In this document: positions 52,287 through 61,260 of the stretch, piece by piece
How the letters are laid out: each line of letters starts with the position of its first letter
Position numbering within the stretch: position 1 is the first letter of the stretch
From: Erythrobacter sp. CCH5-A1
GTDB lineage: Bacteria > Pseudomonadota > Alphaproteobacteria > Sphingomonadales > Sphingomonadaceae
Direction: 5' to 3'
Assembly (NCBI RefSeq): GCF_001557115.1
Contig: NZ_LSKQ01000267.1
Location: forward strand, 109,157 to 173,156
Length of the DNA: 64,000 bases
Translations under genes and position numbers: made by a program
The notes under the pieces: model-generated
Told to the model about the DNA's origin: nothing
What the model saw: the letters and a program-made list of their open reading frames with translations, nothing else
Databases searched by the model: none

Positions 52287-55172
52287 ATGCACCGGGTCGT
52301 CCATCGCTCACTTCGCCGCGTTTCCGTTCTCGCGCTTGCCAGTGCCCTTTGCCTCACCGCAGCGCCTGCGGTGCTGGCGCAGGATACCGCAGCCGCGCCC
52401 GCTGCCGCACCGGCCGCCGCACAGGGCGGCGTGCCTGCCTGGAACATCCCCAGCGCCGATTTCCCCGCCGATCCCGCCGTCACCTTCGGCGTGCTTCCCA
52501 ACGGCATGCGTTATGCCATCATGCGCAACGCCAACCCCAAGGGCGAAGCCGCCGTCCGCTTCTCGATCGCCGCGGGCGCGCGTGAGGAGACCGATGCCGA
52601 GAACGGCGCGGCGCACTTTGTCGAGCACATGGCCTTCAACGGATCGAAGAACATTCCCGAAGGCCAGCTGCTGCCGATGCTCGAGAAGCTCGGCCTTGCC
52701 TTCGGCGCGGACACAAACGCCTCGACCGGGCTCGATTACACCACCTACATGCTCTCGCTGCCGCGCACCGATGACGAGACGGTGGACACGGCCCTGAAGG
52801 TCATCCGCGACATGGCAGGCGAGCTCACGATTGCCCCTGCCGCGGTCGAACGCGAGCGCGGCATCATCCTTAGCGAAGCGCAGGTGCGCAACGATCCCGC
52901 TCGGCGGCGCATCGCCAACTATCTCCAGGCCGCCCTGCCCGGCTCGCGTGTCGGCGAGCGAGTGCGGGCCGACCCCGAACGGATCAAGGGCATCACGGCG
53001 CAGCAGCTGCGCGGTTTCTACGAGGGGTATTACCGCCCTGAGCGCGCTACGCTGGTGATCGTCGGCGATTTCGATGTCGCAGCGATGGAAGCGAAGATCA
53101 AGGCGACCTTCTCCGACTGGCGCGGCAAGGGCAAGGCGCGCGCGCCATACCAGAGCCCTATGCCTGCCGACGGCGCCGCTCCGGCGATCGCCAACTTCGT
53201 CGACCCCGCGATTCCCGAGATTGTCGAGCTGCAGCGCTTCTCGCCGTGGGCGCCAGCGGTCAATACGGCCGAGGCCGCGCGCGACGACATTCTGCGGGCC
53301 GTCGCCACCACCGCGCTCAGCAACCGGATCAACGCGCTGGCCCGGACTGCGGATTCGCCGCTGCTGGGCGCGCAGTCGGGGGACCAGAAGCTGTTCCGCA
53401 CCGCCCGCTCCTTCGGCCTGCTGGCAGTCGCCAAGGACGGCAAGTGGGCCGAAACGCTGGCTCTGGCTGAACAGGAAGTCCGGCGCGCGGCGCAGTTCGG
53501 CTTCACCGATGGCGAAATCGCCGAGGCCAAGGCCAATATCGCAACCGCACTCGACAACGCGGTGAAGCAGGCGGCCGGCCGCCCCAGCAGCGGCTTGGCC
53601 GACGCGCTCGTGACGAGCAGCCTCGAAAACGCATTGTTTCTCTCGCCCGAGGTGGACCTTGCCTTCTACAAGGCGATCGAGCCGAGCATGACAGCCGAGG
53701 CGGTCAGCAACGCCTTCCGCGCGGGCTGGCAGAACGGGCCGACGCTGGTGCACGTGTCGACCAAGCAGCCGATCGAAGGCGGCAAGGACGCGATCGCCGC
53801 GGTGCTCGATCGCAGCACCGCCGTAGCCGTCACTGCGCCCGCCGCGGAGGCACAGGTCACGTTCGCCTACAGCGATTGGGGAACGCCCGGAAAGGTCGTC
53901 TCCGACACTACCATCGCCGATCTCGGCATCCGTACGGTGCGCTTTGCCAACGGGCTGCAGCTGAACCTCAAGCAGACGCAGTTCGAGCCCGGCAAGATCG
54001 CCTTCTCGCTGCGCGCCGGGAACGGCTTTGCGGGCTTCCCCGCGGACAAGCCGGGCCTGCGCGAATCGCTGCCGGTGCTCGCCAGCATCGATGGCCTGAA
54101 GGCCCATAATGTCGACGAGCTGCGCCGGGTGCTGGCCGGCAAGGCGGTCAGCGTCAGCCTCGGGGCCGAGGAAGATGCACTGCTCGCCAATGGCGAGACC
54201 ACGCCGGCCGATCTCGAGCTGCAGCTCGATCTGCTCGGCGCCCGGCTGACGGCGACCGGATGGCGTCCGGAAACGGCGGCGCAATGGGCGGGGATCGCCC
54301 CGATCATCGCGCAGAACATCCGCGCCAATGCGGCGCAGGTGTTGCAGGTTTCGCTGGGCGGGGTTCTGGCCGGTAATGATGCGCGTCTGGGGATGACCGA
54401 CATTGCCGGGTTCAGCTCGGTGACGATGGATGACCTGCGCAACGTGGTCGCCCCGCAGCTGGCCGAGGGGCCACTCGCGCTCGGGCTCGTCGGGGACTTC
54501 GATCCCGATGCGGCGATCAAGGCCGTTGGCGAGACGCTCGGCGCGCTGCCGCCGCGGGCCGCGCGCAGCGAAACGGTGACAAATGCCGCGCCGGTCAATT
54601 TCGTCGCCGACCGCTCGATCAGGACGCTCACCCATGCCGGGCCGGCGGATCAGGGCGCGATCACGCTGAGCTGGGCGACCACCGACGGCCGCGATCTCAA
54701 GAGCGATCTGACCCGCGACGTGCTCGCCGCGGTGATGGGCCTGCGCCTTACCGAAAAGCTGCGCGAGGAACTGGGCGCAACCTATTCGCCCCAGGCCTTC
54801 AGCTATGCGCCGCTCGCCTACAAGGGCTTCGGCCATATCACCGCCTTCATGACCGTGCCGCCCGAGACGATGGACAGCACGGCGGCGGCGGTCCGCGCCA
54901 TCGCGGCCGAACTTGCCGCCGCGCCGGTGAGCACCGACCTCTTCGACCGCGCCCGCAACCCGATCACCGCCGGGCTGGAGCGCAGCGAGACGCAGAACAG
55001 CGGATGGCTGTCGCTTGTCGCCGAGGCGCAGAGCGATCCCGCGCTGCTCGAACGGCGGCGCAAGCGGCGCGCGGTTCTTGCAGCGATCACCCCGGCAGAT
55101 GTGCAAGCCGCGGCGAAGCGCTACCTCGCTGCGCAGCCGGTCGAAATTCGGGTGGTGCCCGAGAAGAAGTGA
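52287..55172 (+). CDS. M16-family zinc peptidase (secreted, two-domain)
   Basis: A 961-residue periplasmic insulinase-like metallopeptidase with a signal peptide (cleavage near AVLAQ). The N-terminal M16 domain holds the inverted zinc motif H110-F-V-E113-H114 and the downstream glutamate in ERGIILSE. The C-terminal M16 half lacks the zinc motif but has the R/Y substrate segment LTEKLREELGATYSPQAFSY, as in pitrilysin-type enzymes. It likely degrades peptides or misassembled envelope proteins. AGGGGAA precedes the ATG. It lies 158 bases after the efflux channel gene, a separate transcription unit. Confidence 0.93.
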   Translation: MHRVVHRSLRRVSVLALASALCLTAAPAVLAQDTAAAPAAAPAAAQGGVPAWNIPSADFPADPAVTFGVLPNGMRYAIMRNANPKGEAAVRFSIAAGAREETDAENGAAHFVEHMAFNGSKNIPEGQLLPMLEKLGLAFGADTNASTGLDYTTYMLSLPRTDDETVDTALKVIRDMAGELTIAPAAVERERGIILSEAQVRNDPARRRIANYLQAALPGSRVGERVRADPERIKGITAQQLRGFYEGYYRPERATLVIVGDFDVAAMEAKIKATFSDWRGKGKARAPYQSPMPADGAAPAIANFVDPAIPEIVELQRFSPWAPAVNTAEAARDDILRAVATTALSNRINALARTADSPLLGAQSGDQKLFRTARSFGLLAVAKDGKWAETLALAEQEVRRAAQFGFTDGEIAEAKANIATALDNAVKQAAGRPSSGLADALVTSSLENALFLSPEVDLAFYKAIEPSMTAEAVSNAFRAGWQNGPTLVHVSTKQPIEGGKDAIAAVLDRSTAVAVTAPAAEAQVTFAYSDWGTPGKVVSDTTIADLGIRTVRFANGLQLNLKQTQFEPGKIAFSLRAGNGFAGFPADKPGLRESLPVLASIDGLKAHNVDELRRVLAGKAVSVSLGAEEDALLANGETTPADLELQLDLLGARLTATGWRPETAAQWAGIAPIIAQNIRANAAQVLQVSLGGVLAGNDARLGMTDIAGFSSVTMDDLRNVVAPQLAEGPLALGLVGDFDPDAAIKAVGETLGALPPRAARSETVTNAAPVNFVADRSIRTLTHAGPADQGAITLSWATTDGRDLKSDLTRDVLAAVMGLRLTEKLREELGATYSPQAFSYAPLAYKGFGHITAFMTVPPETMDSTAAAVRAIAAELAAAPVSTDLFDRARNPITAGLERSETQNSGWLSLVAEAQSDPALLERRRKRRAVLAAITPADVQAAAKRYLAAQPVEIRVVPEKK

Positions 55173-55217
55173 TGACCGGACGGGGCGTCGCCATCCGGTA
55201 CGCCCCCTCCCCCCGCC

Positions 55218-56162
55218 ATGCCAATCGCAAGGGTCCGCGCCTTGAATCCCATTCTGGAAATTCGCCATCTGGTGAAGCGTTTCGACCAGTTGCTTGCGGT
55301 CGATGATCTGTCCTTTTCAGTCGAGGCGGGGGAGATCTTCGGCTTCCTCGGCGGCAACGGTGCCGGCAAGACCACGACCTTGCGCATGGTGCTCGACATC
55401 CTGCGCCCGACCTCCGGCGACATCGCGCTATTCGGCGAAGCGCCCAGCCGCCGGGTGGCCAGCCGGATCGGCTTCCTCCCCGAAGAACGCGGGCTCTATT
55501 CGGGGATGAGCGCGATCGAGACGATCGTCTATTTCGGGCGGCTCAAGGGGCTGGACGAGGGACTTGCCCGGCGGCGCGGACTCGATCTGCTCGAACGTTT
55601 CGAACTGGCCGAACGTGCCAAGAGCAAGATCGGCGACATGTCCAAGGGCATGGCGCAGAAGGTGCAGCTGGCGACCGCGCTGGTGAACGAGCCAGATCTG
55701 CTGATGCTCGACGAGCCGTTCTCGGGCCTCGATCCGGTCAACCAGGGCCTGCTCGAAGAGGAAATCCTGAGCGCCTCGCGCCGGGGAGCGGCGGTGATCT
55801 TCTCGACCCATGTGATGCAGCATGCCGAGCGCCTGTGCGACCGGCTGCTGCTGCTGCGCAAGGGCCGCAAGCGCTTCGAAGGCACGATCGACGAGGCGCG
55901 CGCGCAGCTGCCCGCGCGGCTGAGCGCGGTCGCCAAGGCTGACCTGTCGGGCCTTCCGGGGGTATCTGGGGCGACCAGCACGCCCTCGGCCGACCCCGAA
56001 TGGCGCGAATGGTCGATGCAATTCGCCCCGGGCTTCGATCCGGCCGAGGTGCTCGAACACTGCACCGCCAACGGAATTGCCCTGCGCCGCTGGGACCATC
56101 ATCAGGCCAGCCTCCACGACGTGTTCGTCCAGCTGGTGGGCCCCGAGGAGATCAAGCCATGA
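55218..56162 (+). CDS. ABC exporter ATP-binding protein (NatA/YhaQ type)
   Basis: ATPase of an ABC-2 type exporter. The 314 residues show Walker A GGNGAGKT (45-52), a signature reading MSKGM (141-145), Walker B LLMLDEP (161-167) with the following SGLDP D-loop, and switch histidine in STHVMQH. A C-terminal domain of about 80 residues (DUF4162-like) follows. The ATG at 55218 has no ribosome-binding site; a TTG at 55242 with AAGGG eight bases upstream would remove eight residues. Its stop overlaps the permease gene as ATGA. Confidence 0.92.
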   Translation: MPIARVRALNPILEIRHLVKRFDQLLAVDDLSFSVEAGEIFGFLGGNGAGKTTTLRMVLDILRPTSGDIALFGEAPSRRVASRIGFLPEERGLYSGMSAIETIVYFGRLKGLDEGLARRRGLDLLERFELAERAKSKIGDMSKGMAQKVQLATALVNEPDLLMLDEPFSGLDPVNQGLLEEEILSASRRGAAVIFSTHVMQHAERLCDRLLLLRKGRKRFEGTIDEARAQLPARLSAVAKADLSGLPGVSGATSTPSADPEWREWSMQFAPGFDPAEVLEHCTANGIALRRWDHHQASLHDVFVQLVGPEEIKP

Positions 56163-57658
56163 TGCTCGCCAACGTACTCCTCGTCGCCAGGCGCGAGATG
56201 CTCCAGATCTTGAAGCTGCGCAGCTTCTGGCTGACGCTGCTGATCCTCCCCGTCGCCCTCGCGCTCGGCCCGCTGCTGGGCGAGACGCTGGAGAACCGCG
56301 ATCCGACCCGCGTGACGATCGTCGACCGGTCGGGCGGCGCGCGGGCCGCAACGATCGAGGCGCAGTTCGCCTTCGACGAGAAGCGGCGCCTGATGAGCCT
56401 GCTGTCGCGCTATGTGCGGCGCCACGACCTGCAGAGCGCGGACCCCGCTGCGCCATGGGCGAAGGAAAGCTACTGGTACGGCCCCGCCGAGGTTGCGGCC
56501 TTCGACGCTGCCGGCGGCCTCAAGGCGGCGCTGGCCAGGATCGCCCGCGTGCGCCCGGGAGGCGTGCCGGACTTCGAGGCTCCCAAACCCGATTACACTT
56601 TCATCGCGCCCCCGCGCGCCCTCGCCGATGCGCCCGAGGCATCCTTCGAACAGACCGCCCGGCCGATGCTTGCCAAGGGCAAGTCCGGCACTGCGCCCGA
56701 GATCATCGTGCTGATCCCTCAGGCCTACCCGTCCGATACCCGGATCATCATTTTCTCCTCTGATGACGTTCGGACATCCTTCGTGAGCAAGCTGCAGGAG
56801 GTGCTGACCTCCGGCCTGCGCATGGACCTGCTGGCGCAATCGGGCGTGACGGGGGAGCGTGCTGTGCTGGTCCAGACCATCGCGCCCGCCATCGCCATCG
56901 ACACCCCTCCCCCCGGCGGCGGGGCGAGTGAGCGGATGCTGGTGCGCTCGATCGTGCCCCTCGCGCTCGCCTACATCCTGATGATGAGCCTGATGCTGTC
57001 GGGCAGCTGGATGTTGCAGGGTTCGGTCGAGGAACGCTCGAACAAGCTGATCGAAAGCCTGCTCGCCTGCATCAGCCCGGAAGAGCTGATGTATGGCAAG
57101 CTTCTGGGCGGCCTTGCCGTGGGATTGATGATGATCACGGTGTGGGCCGGATGCGCCGGGGTGGCCGCCTTCGCCACCCAAGGTACGATCGCGGACTTCA
57201 TCCGGCCCGCGCTCGAACCGGTGTCCTCGCCCGGCATCATTGCGGCGATCCTGTTCTTCTTCATTGCCGGCTACATCGCCATTTCGGCGATCTTCGTGGC
57301 GATCGGATCGATGGCGGATTCGATGAGCGAGGCGCAGGGCTTCATGATGCCGGTGCTGCTGCTGATCCTGCTGCCGATCACCTTCCTGCTTCAGGCAATC
57401 ATCGCCGGTAACACCGGGCCGATCGTCCAGATCCTCACATGGGTCCCGCTGTGGACCCCCTTTGCGGTGCTCGCACGGCTCGGACAGGGCATTGCCACAT
57501 GGGAGCTGATCGGCACCGGCGCGCTGCTGGTCGTGTCGATCACCATCGAGCTCGTCATGATCGCGCGGCTGTTCCGGGCGAGCCTGCTGGCGACGGGGCA
57601 GCGGCCGACACTCGCCAAGGTTCTGCAACGGATGCGGGGAACGGGGGCCTCTGTCTGA
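56159..57658 (+). CDS. ABC-2 type exporter permease (NatB-like)
   Basis: A 499-residue permease with one N-terminal helix (about 22-42), a periplasmic domain of about 250 residues and five C-terminal helices (beginning LVRSIVPLALAYILMMSLM). This is the NatB/YhaP topology associated with export of sodium or small peptides; the substrate is unknown. The ATG overlaps the ATPase stop, and GAGGAG lies nine bases before it. Subunits are therefore made in a coupled manner. Confidence 0.92.
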   Translation: MMLANVLLVARREMLQILKLRSFWLTLLILPVALALGPLLGETLENRDPTRVTIVDRSGGARAATIEAQFAFDEKRRLMSLLSRYVRRHDLQSADPAAPWAKESYWYGPAEVAAFDAAGGLKAALARIARVRPGGVPDFEAPKPDYTFIAPPRALADAPEASFEQTARPMLAKGKSGTAPEIIVLIPQAYPSDTRIIIFSSDDVRTSFVSKLQEVLTSGLRMDLLAQSGVTGERAVLVQTIAPAIAIDTPPPGGGASERMLVRSIVPLALAYILMMSLMLSGSWMLQGSVEERSNKLIESLLACISPEELMYGKLLGGLAVGLMMITVWAGCAGVAAFATQGTIADFIRPALEPVSSPGIIAAILFFFIAGYIAISAIFVAIGSMADSMSEAQGFMMPVLLLILLPITFLLQAIIAGNTGPIVQILTWVPLWTPFAVLARLGQGIATWELIGTGALLVVSITIELVMIARLFRASLLATGQRPTLAKVLQRMRGTGASV

Positions 57659-57797
57659 CCACGGCAAGTGGCGGACGGGGAAGAGGAATGTCGGAAATCA
57701 GCGATTGACGGGTGATAGTGCGACTGCCACCCGTGCGCGGCAAGTGGTTGGCGGCCATCCGGGGACCGCTTGAGACGGGAATGGAGCGAGGGGTCGG

Positions 57798-58685
57798 GTG
57801 AGCCTGCGTCGACAGCTGAAGTCCATCGTGCCTGCGCCGCTCGATCTTGCGCAAAGGAGCGTGCGTTCGGCTGTCCACCGACTCGGGCTGTGGCGTGGTC
57901 TGCTCGCCGAATGTCGCGGGGCGACCCCGGCCGACCAGGCGGTGCTGATGCGTTCGCTGCGGGCCGGTCTGCCTGGGCTGTTCACCGAGCCCGGGGCCTG
58001 GCGCGAGCCGAAGCTTGTTTCGGACGCGACGCTCGTGGTGGAGGAGGGCTTCACCTTCTTCATCCTCGCCAACACCGATGATTGCGGCCACATCCGCCAG
58101 ACCACGCACCGCCCCCTGCTCGACGCCGTAGCACCCTATCTGCCGGCCGGCGGCACGGCAATCGATGCGGGCGCCAACATCGGCATCTTCACCGCCAACT
58201 TCGCGCGCATGGCGGGGCCCGAGGGACGCGTCGTCGCCGTCGAGATGATGCCCGCCACCGCGCGCTCCCTGCGGCAGACCATCGCGCTCAACGGCCTTGC
58301 CAATGTCGCGCTGGTCGAGAACGCGCTGAGCGATGCGGCGGGGCAGACCATCGATGTCGCCATGCCCGATGACAGCCACTTCGGTCAGGCCTCGATCATC
58401 CGCCACAATGCCGCCGGACATGGCGTTTCGGTCAGCGTCACGACCACCACGCTCGACGACATCACCGCCGGGATGGAGCGGGTCCATGTCATGAAGATGG
58501 ACCTCGAGGGCGCCGAGGCGGTGGCCCTGAGGGGCGCCGCGCGGACCCTGAGCATCACCGATGCGATCCTCTTCGAAACCGCGCGGGGTGAGGACGGCAT
58601 CGAAGCGGTGCTGGAGGCGAACGGCTTTCGCATCCGCCCCATAGACGGGCTCAACAAGCTCGCCTTCCGCCCAGGCCGACCCTAG
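57798..58685 (+). CDS. FkbM-family SAM-dependent methyltransferase
   Basis: A 295-residue class-I methyltransferase. The SAM-binding motif is IDAGANIGI (122-130), motif II is VVAVEMMPA and the FkbM signature is MKMDLEGAEAVALRGA. FkbM enzymes methylate hydroxyls on sugars or polyketides; no glycan or polyketide cluster is nearby, so the substrate is unknown. The GTG start is preceded by GCGAGGGG. It is separated by 139 bases from the ABC permease and probably has its own promoter. Confidence 0.9.
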   Translation: MSLRRQLKSIVPAPLDLAQRSVRSAVHRLGLWRGLLAECRGATPADQAVLMRSLRAGLPGLFTEPGAWREPKLVSDATLVVEEGFTFFILANTDDCGHIRQTTHRPLLDAVAPYLPAGGTAIDAGANIGIFTANFARMAGPEGRVVAVEMMPATARSLRQTIALNGLANVALVENALSDAAGQTIDVAMPDDSHFGQASIIRHNAAGHGVSVSVTTTTLDDITAGMERVHVMKMDLEGAEAVALRGAARTLSITDAILFETARGEDGIEAVLEANGFRIRPIDGLNKLAFRPGRP

Positions 58686-58698
58686 CCACGGGCGCAAC

Positions 58699-58728
58699 GC
58701 CCGGCAGCGCAAGCGAACGGTGCCGGGC
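58699..58728. terminator. Bidirectional terminator between convergent genes
   Basis: A perfect 8-bp stem GCCCGGCA/TGCCGGGC with a 14-base loop lies in the 54-base gap between the FkbM gene and lpdA, which converge here. Confidence 0.6.
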
Positions 58729-58739
58729 AGCCTTACCCC

Positions 58740-60149
58740 TCAGAAGTGCAGCGCCCGCCCGTAGGCGTCGAGCACGCTTTCATGCATCATCTCGGACAGG
58801 GTCGGGTGCGGGAAGATGGTCTGCATCAGTTCCGCCTCGGTGGTCTCGAGCACCTTGCCGACGGTGTAGCCCTGGATCAGCTCGGTCACTTCCGCGCCGA
58901 CCATGTGCGCACCCAGCAGCTCGCCTGTCTTGGCGTCGAACACGGTCTTCACGAAGCCCTCGACCTCGCCCAAAGCGATGGCCTTGCCGTTGCCGATGAA
59001 GGGGAAGCTGCCGACGCGGACCTCGTAGCCCGCCTCCTTCGCCTTGGCCTCGGTCATCCCGACGCTCGCGATCTGCGGGTGGCAGTAGGTGCAGCCGGGG
59101 ATCGCAGAGCGGTTCAGGGGGTGCGGGTGGACGTCGGTGTTGCCCAGCTCCTGCGCAATCGCCTCGGCGGCGGTGACGCCTTCGTGGCTCGCCTTGTGCG
59201 CCAGCCATGGCCCCGGAGTGCAGTCGCCGATCGCCCACAGGCCCTTCGACTTCGTTCGGCCATAGGGATCGATCTGGATGAAGCCGCGGTCCATCTCGAC
59301 TAGCCCGTCGAGCCCGATGCCTTCGGTGTTGGGCACGATGCCGATGGCGACGATCACATGGGTGAAGTCGCTGGTGGCGCTCGCCCCCGCCTTGTCCTTG
59401 ATGGTGGCGGTGATGCCCTTGTCGGTGACCTTGATCGCTTCGACCCCGGCGCCGGTCATGATGGTGATGCCCTGCTTCTTGAGGCTCTTCTCGAGGAAGG
59501 TCGAGACATCGGCGTCCTCCACCGGCACGATCCGGTCGAGCATCTCCACCACCGTCACTTCGCTGCCGAGGTCGTTGTAGAAGCTGGCAAATTCGATGCC
59601 GATCGCGCCCGATCCGATCACCAGCAGCTTGGCCGGAAGCTCGCCGGGGGTCATGGCGTGGCGATAGGTCCACACGCGCTTGCCATCCGCGGGTGCGAAG
59701 GGCAGGTCGCGGGCGCGCGCGCCGGTGGCGACGATCACGTGCTTGGCAGTGAGCTGCTCCTCGCCCTTCTCGCCCTTCACGGTGAGGCTGGTCGGGCCAG
59801 TCAGCGTGCCGGTTCCCATGTGCACCGTGATCTTGTTCTTCTTCATCAGATGCGTAACGCCCTGATTGAGCTGTTTCGCCACCCCGCGGCTGCGCTTGAC
59901 GATGGCGGCGAGGTCCGCCTCGATCCCCTGCGCGACGAGGCCATAGTCGCCCGCGTGCTGCATGTAGTGGAAGATCTCGGCCGAGCGCAGCATCGCCTTG
60001 GTCGGGATGCAGCCCCAGTTCAAACAGATGCCGCCGAGGCTTTCGCGTTCGACGATGGCGGTCTTGAGCCCGAGCTGCGCGCAGCGGATCGCCGCGACAT
60101 AGCCGCCGGGGCCGGAACCGAGCACGATCACGTCATAGGAGGCCGACAT
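58740..60149 (-). CDS. lpdA: Dihydrolipoamide dehydrogenase (E3)
   Basis: FAD disulfide reductase that reoxidises lipoyl groups of 2-oxoacid dehydrogenases. The 469 residues have the FAD motif GSGPGGYVAA (11-20), redox-active C42/C47 (CLNWGC), the NAD-binding VIGSGAIGIEFA and the catalytic H-E dyad in FPHPTLSEMMHE. The fused lipoyl domain found on some bacterial E3s is absent. GAAGGGA lies upstream of the ATG. Its nearest functional neighbour is pdhC, separated by the thioesterase, DUF559 and small membrane genes. Confidence 0.97.
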   Translation of the reverse strand: MSASYDVIVLGSGPGGYVAAIRCAQLGLKTAIVERESLGGICLNWGCIPTKAMLRSAEIFHYMQHAGDYGLVAQGIEADLAAIVKRSRGVAKQLNQGVTHLMKKNKITVHMGTGTLTGPTSLTVKGEKGEEQLTAKHVIVATGARARDLPFAPADGKRVWTYRHAMTPGELPAKLLVIGSGAIGIEFASFYNDLGSEVTVVEMLDRIVPVEDADVSTFLEKSLKKQGITIMTGAGVEAIKVTDKGITATIKDKAGASATSDFTHVIVAIGIVPNTEGIGLDGLVEMDRGFIQIDPYGRTKSKGLWAIGDCTPGPWLAHKASHEGVTAAEAIAQELGNTDVHPHPLNRSAIPGCTYCHPQIASVGMTEAKAKEAGYEVRVGSFPFIGNGKAIALGEVEGFVKTVFDAKTGELLGAHMVGAEVTELIQGYTVGKVLETTEAELMQTIFPHPTLSEMMHESVLDAYGRALHF

Positions 60150-60320
60150 TCAGATGATCCCTTCCGAAGCTGAATGATGAGACACATGAGACACTGTACA
60201 AGGGCAGAAAACCTGCCCCGACGCAGCTGTCCTGCAAAACGTTGTGCGAGACACGCGAAGAGAGGCTGTGGCGGATCATGTCGGGCATGATGTCAGAGCC
60301 GATACGTGTAGGAAAATGTT
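60150..60320. promoter_or_regulatory. lpdA upstream region with repeated GAGACAC and an inverted repeat
   Basis: GAGACAC occurs at 60179, 60188 and 60248, and a perfect inverted repeat ATCATG-TCGGG-CATGAT lies at 60275-60291. No gene is credible here. The region must hold the lpdA promoter; the repeats are candidate regulator sites. Confidence 0.4.
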
Positions 60321-60704
60321 TCATGCCGCCGTGCCGCTTTGCGCAATCGCCCGCGGGCGGCCGTCCTTGCCGATCAGGACGAACTTGAAGGTTCCGCGCG
60401 CGACGGTCTGGGTCGCCTCGCCGTTACGCTCGCGCGCGACGGCCTCGGCGGCGATGGTGAGCGAGGTGGTGCCGGTGGCGAGGAGGTCGCAATAGACGCT
60501 GAGCTCGTCGCCCACCGCCATCGCGCCCGGAAAGGCAAAGTCGGTCGCCGAGACGACCACGGCCTTGCCCTGCCCCACGCGGCTCGCGAGGCTGCCCGCG
60601 CCCAATGCCATCTGCGCCATCAGCCACCCGCCGAACACCCCGCCATAGGGGTTGGTGTCGGCGGGCATGGCGGTCACGCGGATGAGGGGAGAGCGGGTGG
60701 TCAT
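60321..60704 (-). CDS. yciA: YciA-type acyl-CoA thioesterase
   Basis: A 127-residue single hotdog-fold thioesterase that hydrolyses short to medium acyl-CoAs. The signature NPYGGVFGGWLMAQMALGAG contains the helix and loop of the active site, and VVVSATDFAFPGAMAVGDEL is the second conserved block. The ATG at 60704 has GGAGAGGGG directly upstream; this ribosome-binding site comes from the 46-bp repeat that abuts the start codon. A role in recycling CoA next to the dehydrogenase genes is inferred. Confidence 0.88.
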   Translation of the reverse strand: MTTRSPLIRVTAMPADTNPYGGVFGGWLMAQMALGAGSLASRVGQGKAVVVSATDFAFPGAMAVGDELSVYCDLLATGTTSLTIAAEAVARERNGEATQTVARGTFKFVLIGKDGRPRAIAQSGTAA

Positions 60705-60706
60705 GT

Positions 60707-60752
60707 CCCCTCTCCTTCCCACCGCTGCGCGGCGGGCCCCTTCCTCTCCCGC
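60707..60752. repeat. 46-bp GC-rich repeat, copy 1
   Basis: Identical over 46 bases to 61158-61203 in the same orientation, 451 bases apart. With the next bases it forms a CCTCTCCC/GGGGAGAGG hairpin (60743-60763). It supplies the yciA ribosome-binding site on the minus strand. Confidence 0.85.
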
Positions 60753-60783
60753 AGGGGGAGAGGAGATTGAGAGTGATCGCGCG

Positions 60784-61260
60784 TCAAAGCCCCTCTCCCC
60801 TTGTGGGAGAGGGGTTGGGGAGAGGGGGCTGCGCTGCGTCGAGAATGACGCGCGCTACACCCTCGGGGTTCTCGAGAATATCGTTGTTCCAGAACCGCAA
60901 AACGCGAAACCCCTGAGCCTTCAACCACTCATCCCGAACCGCATCGCCCGCACTTTCGGCGTGTTGCGAGCCGTCAGCCTCGACAATCAGCCGCGACCTG
61001 AAGCATACGAAATCGACGATGTAGTCGCCCAGCTGCTCCTGGCGCTTGAATTTCAGCTCGCCAAGGCGTCCGGCCCTCAGCACCGACCACAGCTTGGCTT
61101 CGGCTTCGGTCGGTTCGCGCCGCATCTTCTTGGCCAGAGGCAAGAGGTTGCGCGTGCCCCCTCTCCTTCCCACCGCTGCGCGGCGGGCCCCTTCCTCTCC
61201 CGCGAGGGGAGAGGAGGATTGCGCGGCGGTCTCGAATATTTGGGGGGAGCGGTCAGTCAT
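60784..61260 (-). CDS. DUF559 (endonuclease-like) protein with repeat-encoded ends
   Basis: A 158-residue DUF559 protein, a family with a restriction-endonuclease-like (PD-(D/E)xK, Vsr-related) fold. The core LAKKMRREPTEAEAKLWSVLR through DYIVDFVCFRSRLIVEADGSQH and RVLRFWNNDILEN is well conserved, with D..E-x-D candidate catalytic residues. About 35 residues at the N-terminus and 14 at the C-terminus (PPLPNPSPTRGEGL) are encoded by palindromic repeats. The ATG overlaps the small membrane gene by eight bases; a TTG at 61143 would give a repeat-free start. Activity unknown. Confidence 0.8.
   Translation of the reverse strand: MTDRSPQIFETAAQSSSPLAGEEGARRAAVGRRGGTRNLLPLAKKMRREPTEAEAKLWSVLRAGRLGELKFKRQEQLGDYIVDFVCFRSRLIVEADGSQHAESAGDAVRDEWLKAQGFRVLRFWNNDILENPEGVARVILDAAQPPLPNPSPTRGEGL
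60790..60814. repeat. Palindromic element in the DUF559 3' end
   Basis: A perfect 10-bp stem CCCCTCTCCC/GGGAGAGGGG with a five-base loop, followed by a further GGGGAGAGGGGG. It is related to the 46-bp repeat and encodes the DUF559 C-terminus. Confidence 0.75.
61158..61203. repeat. 46-bp GC-rich repeat, copy 2
   Basis: Second copy of 60707-60752, here inside the N-terminal coding part of the DUF559 gene, with its own CCTCTCCC/GGGGAGAGG hairpin (61193-61213). Confidence 0.85.

Noticed and set aside
52308..55268. A 986-codon open frame antisense to the M16 peptidase, and similar long antisense frames opposite both TadG-like genes and gyrA
   Set aside because: They lie exactly opposite conserved genes in GC-rich DNA, have Arg/Ala/Gly/His-rich low-information translations, no family signature and no suitable starts.
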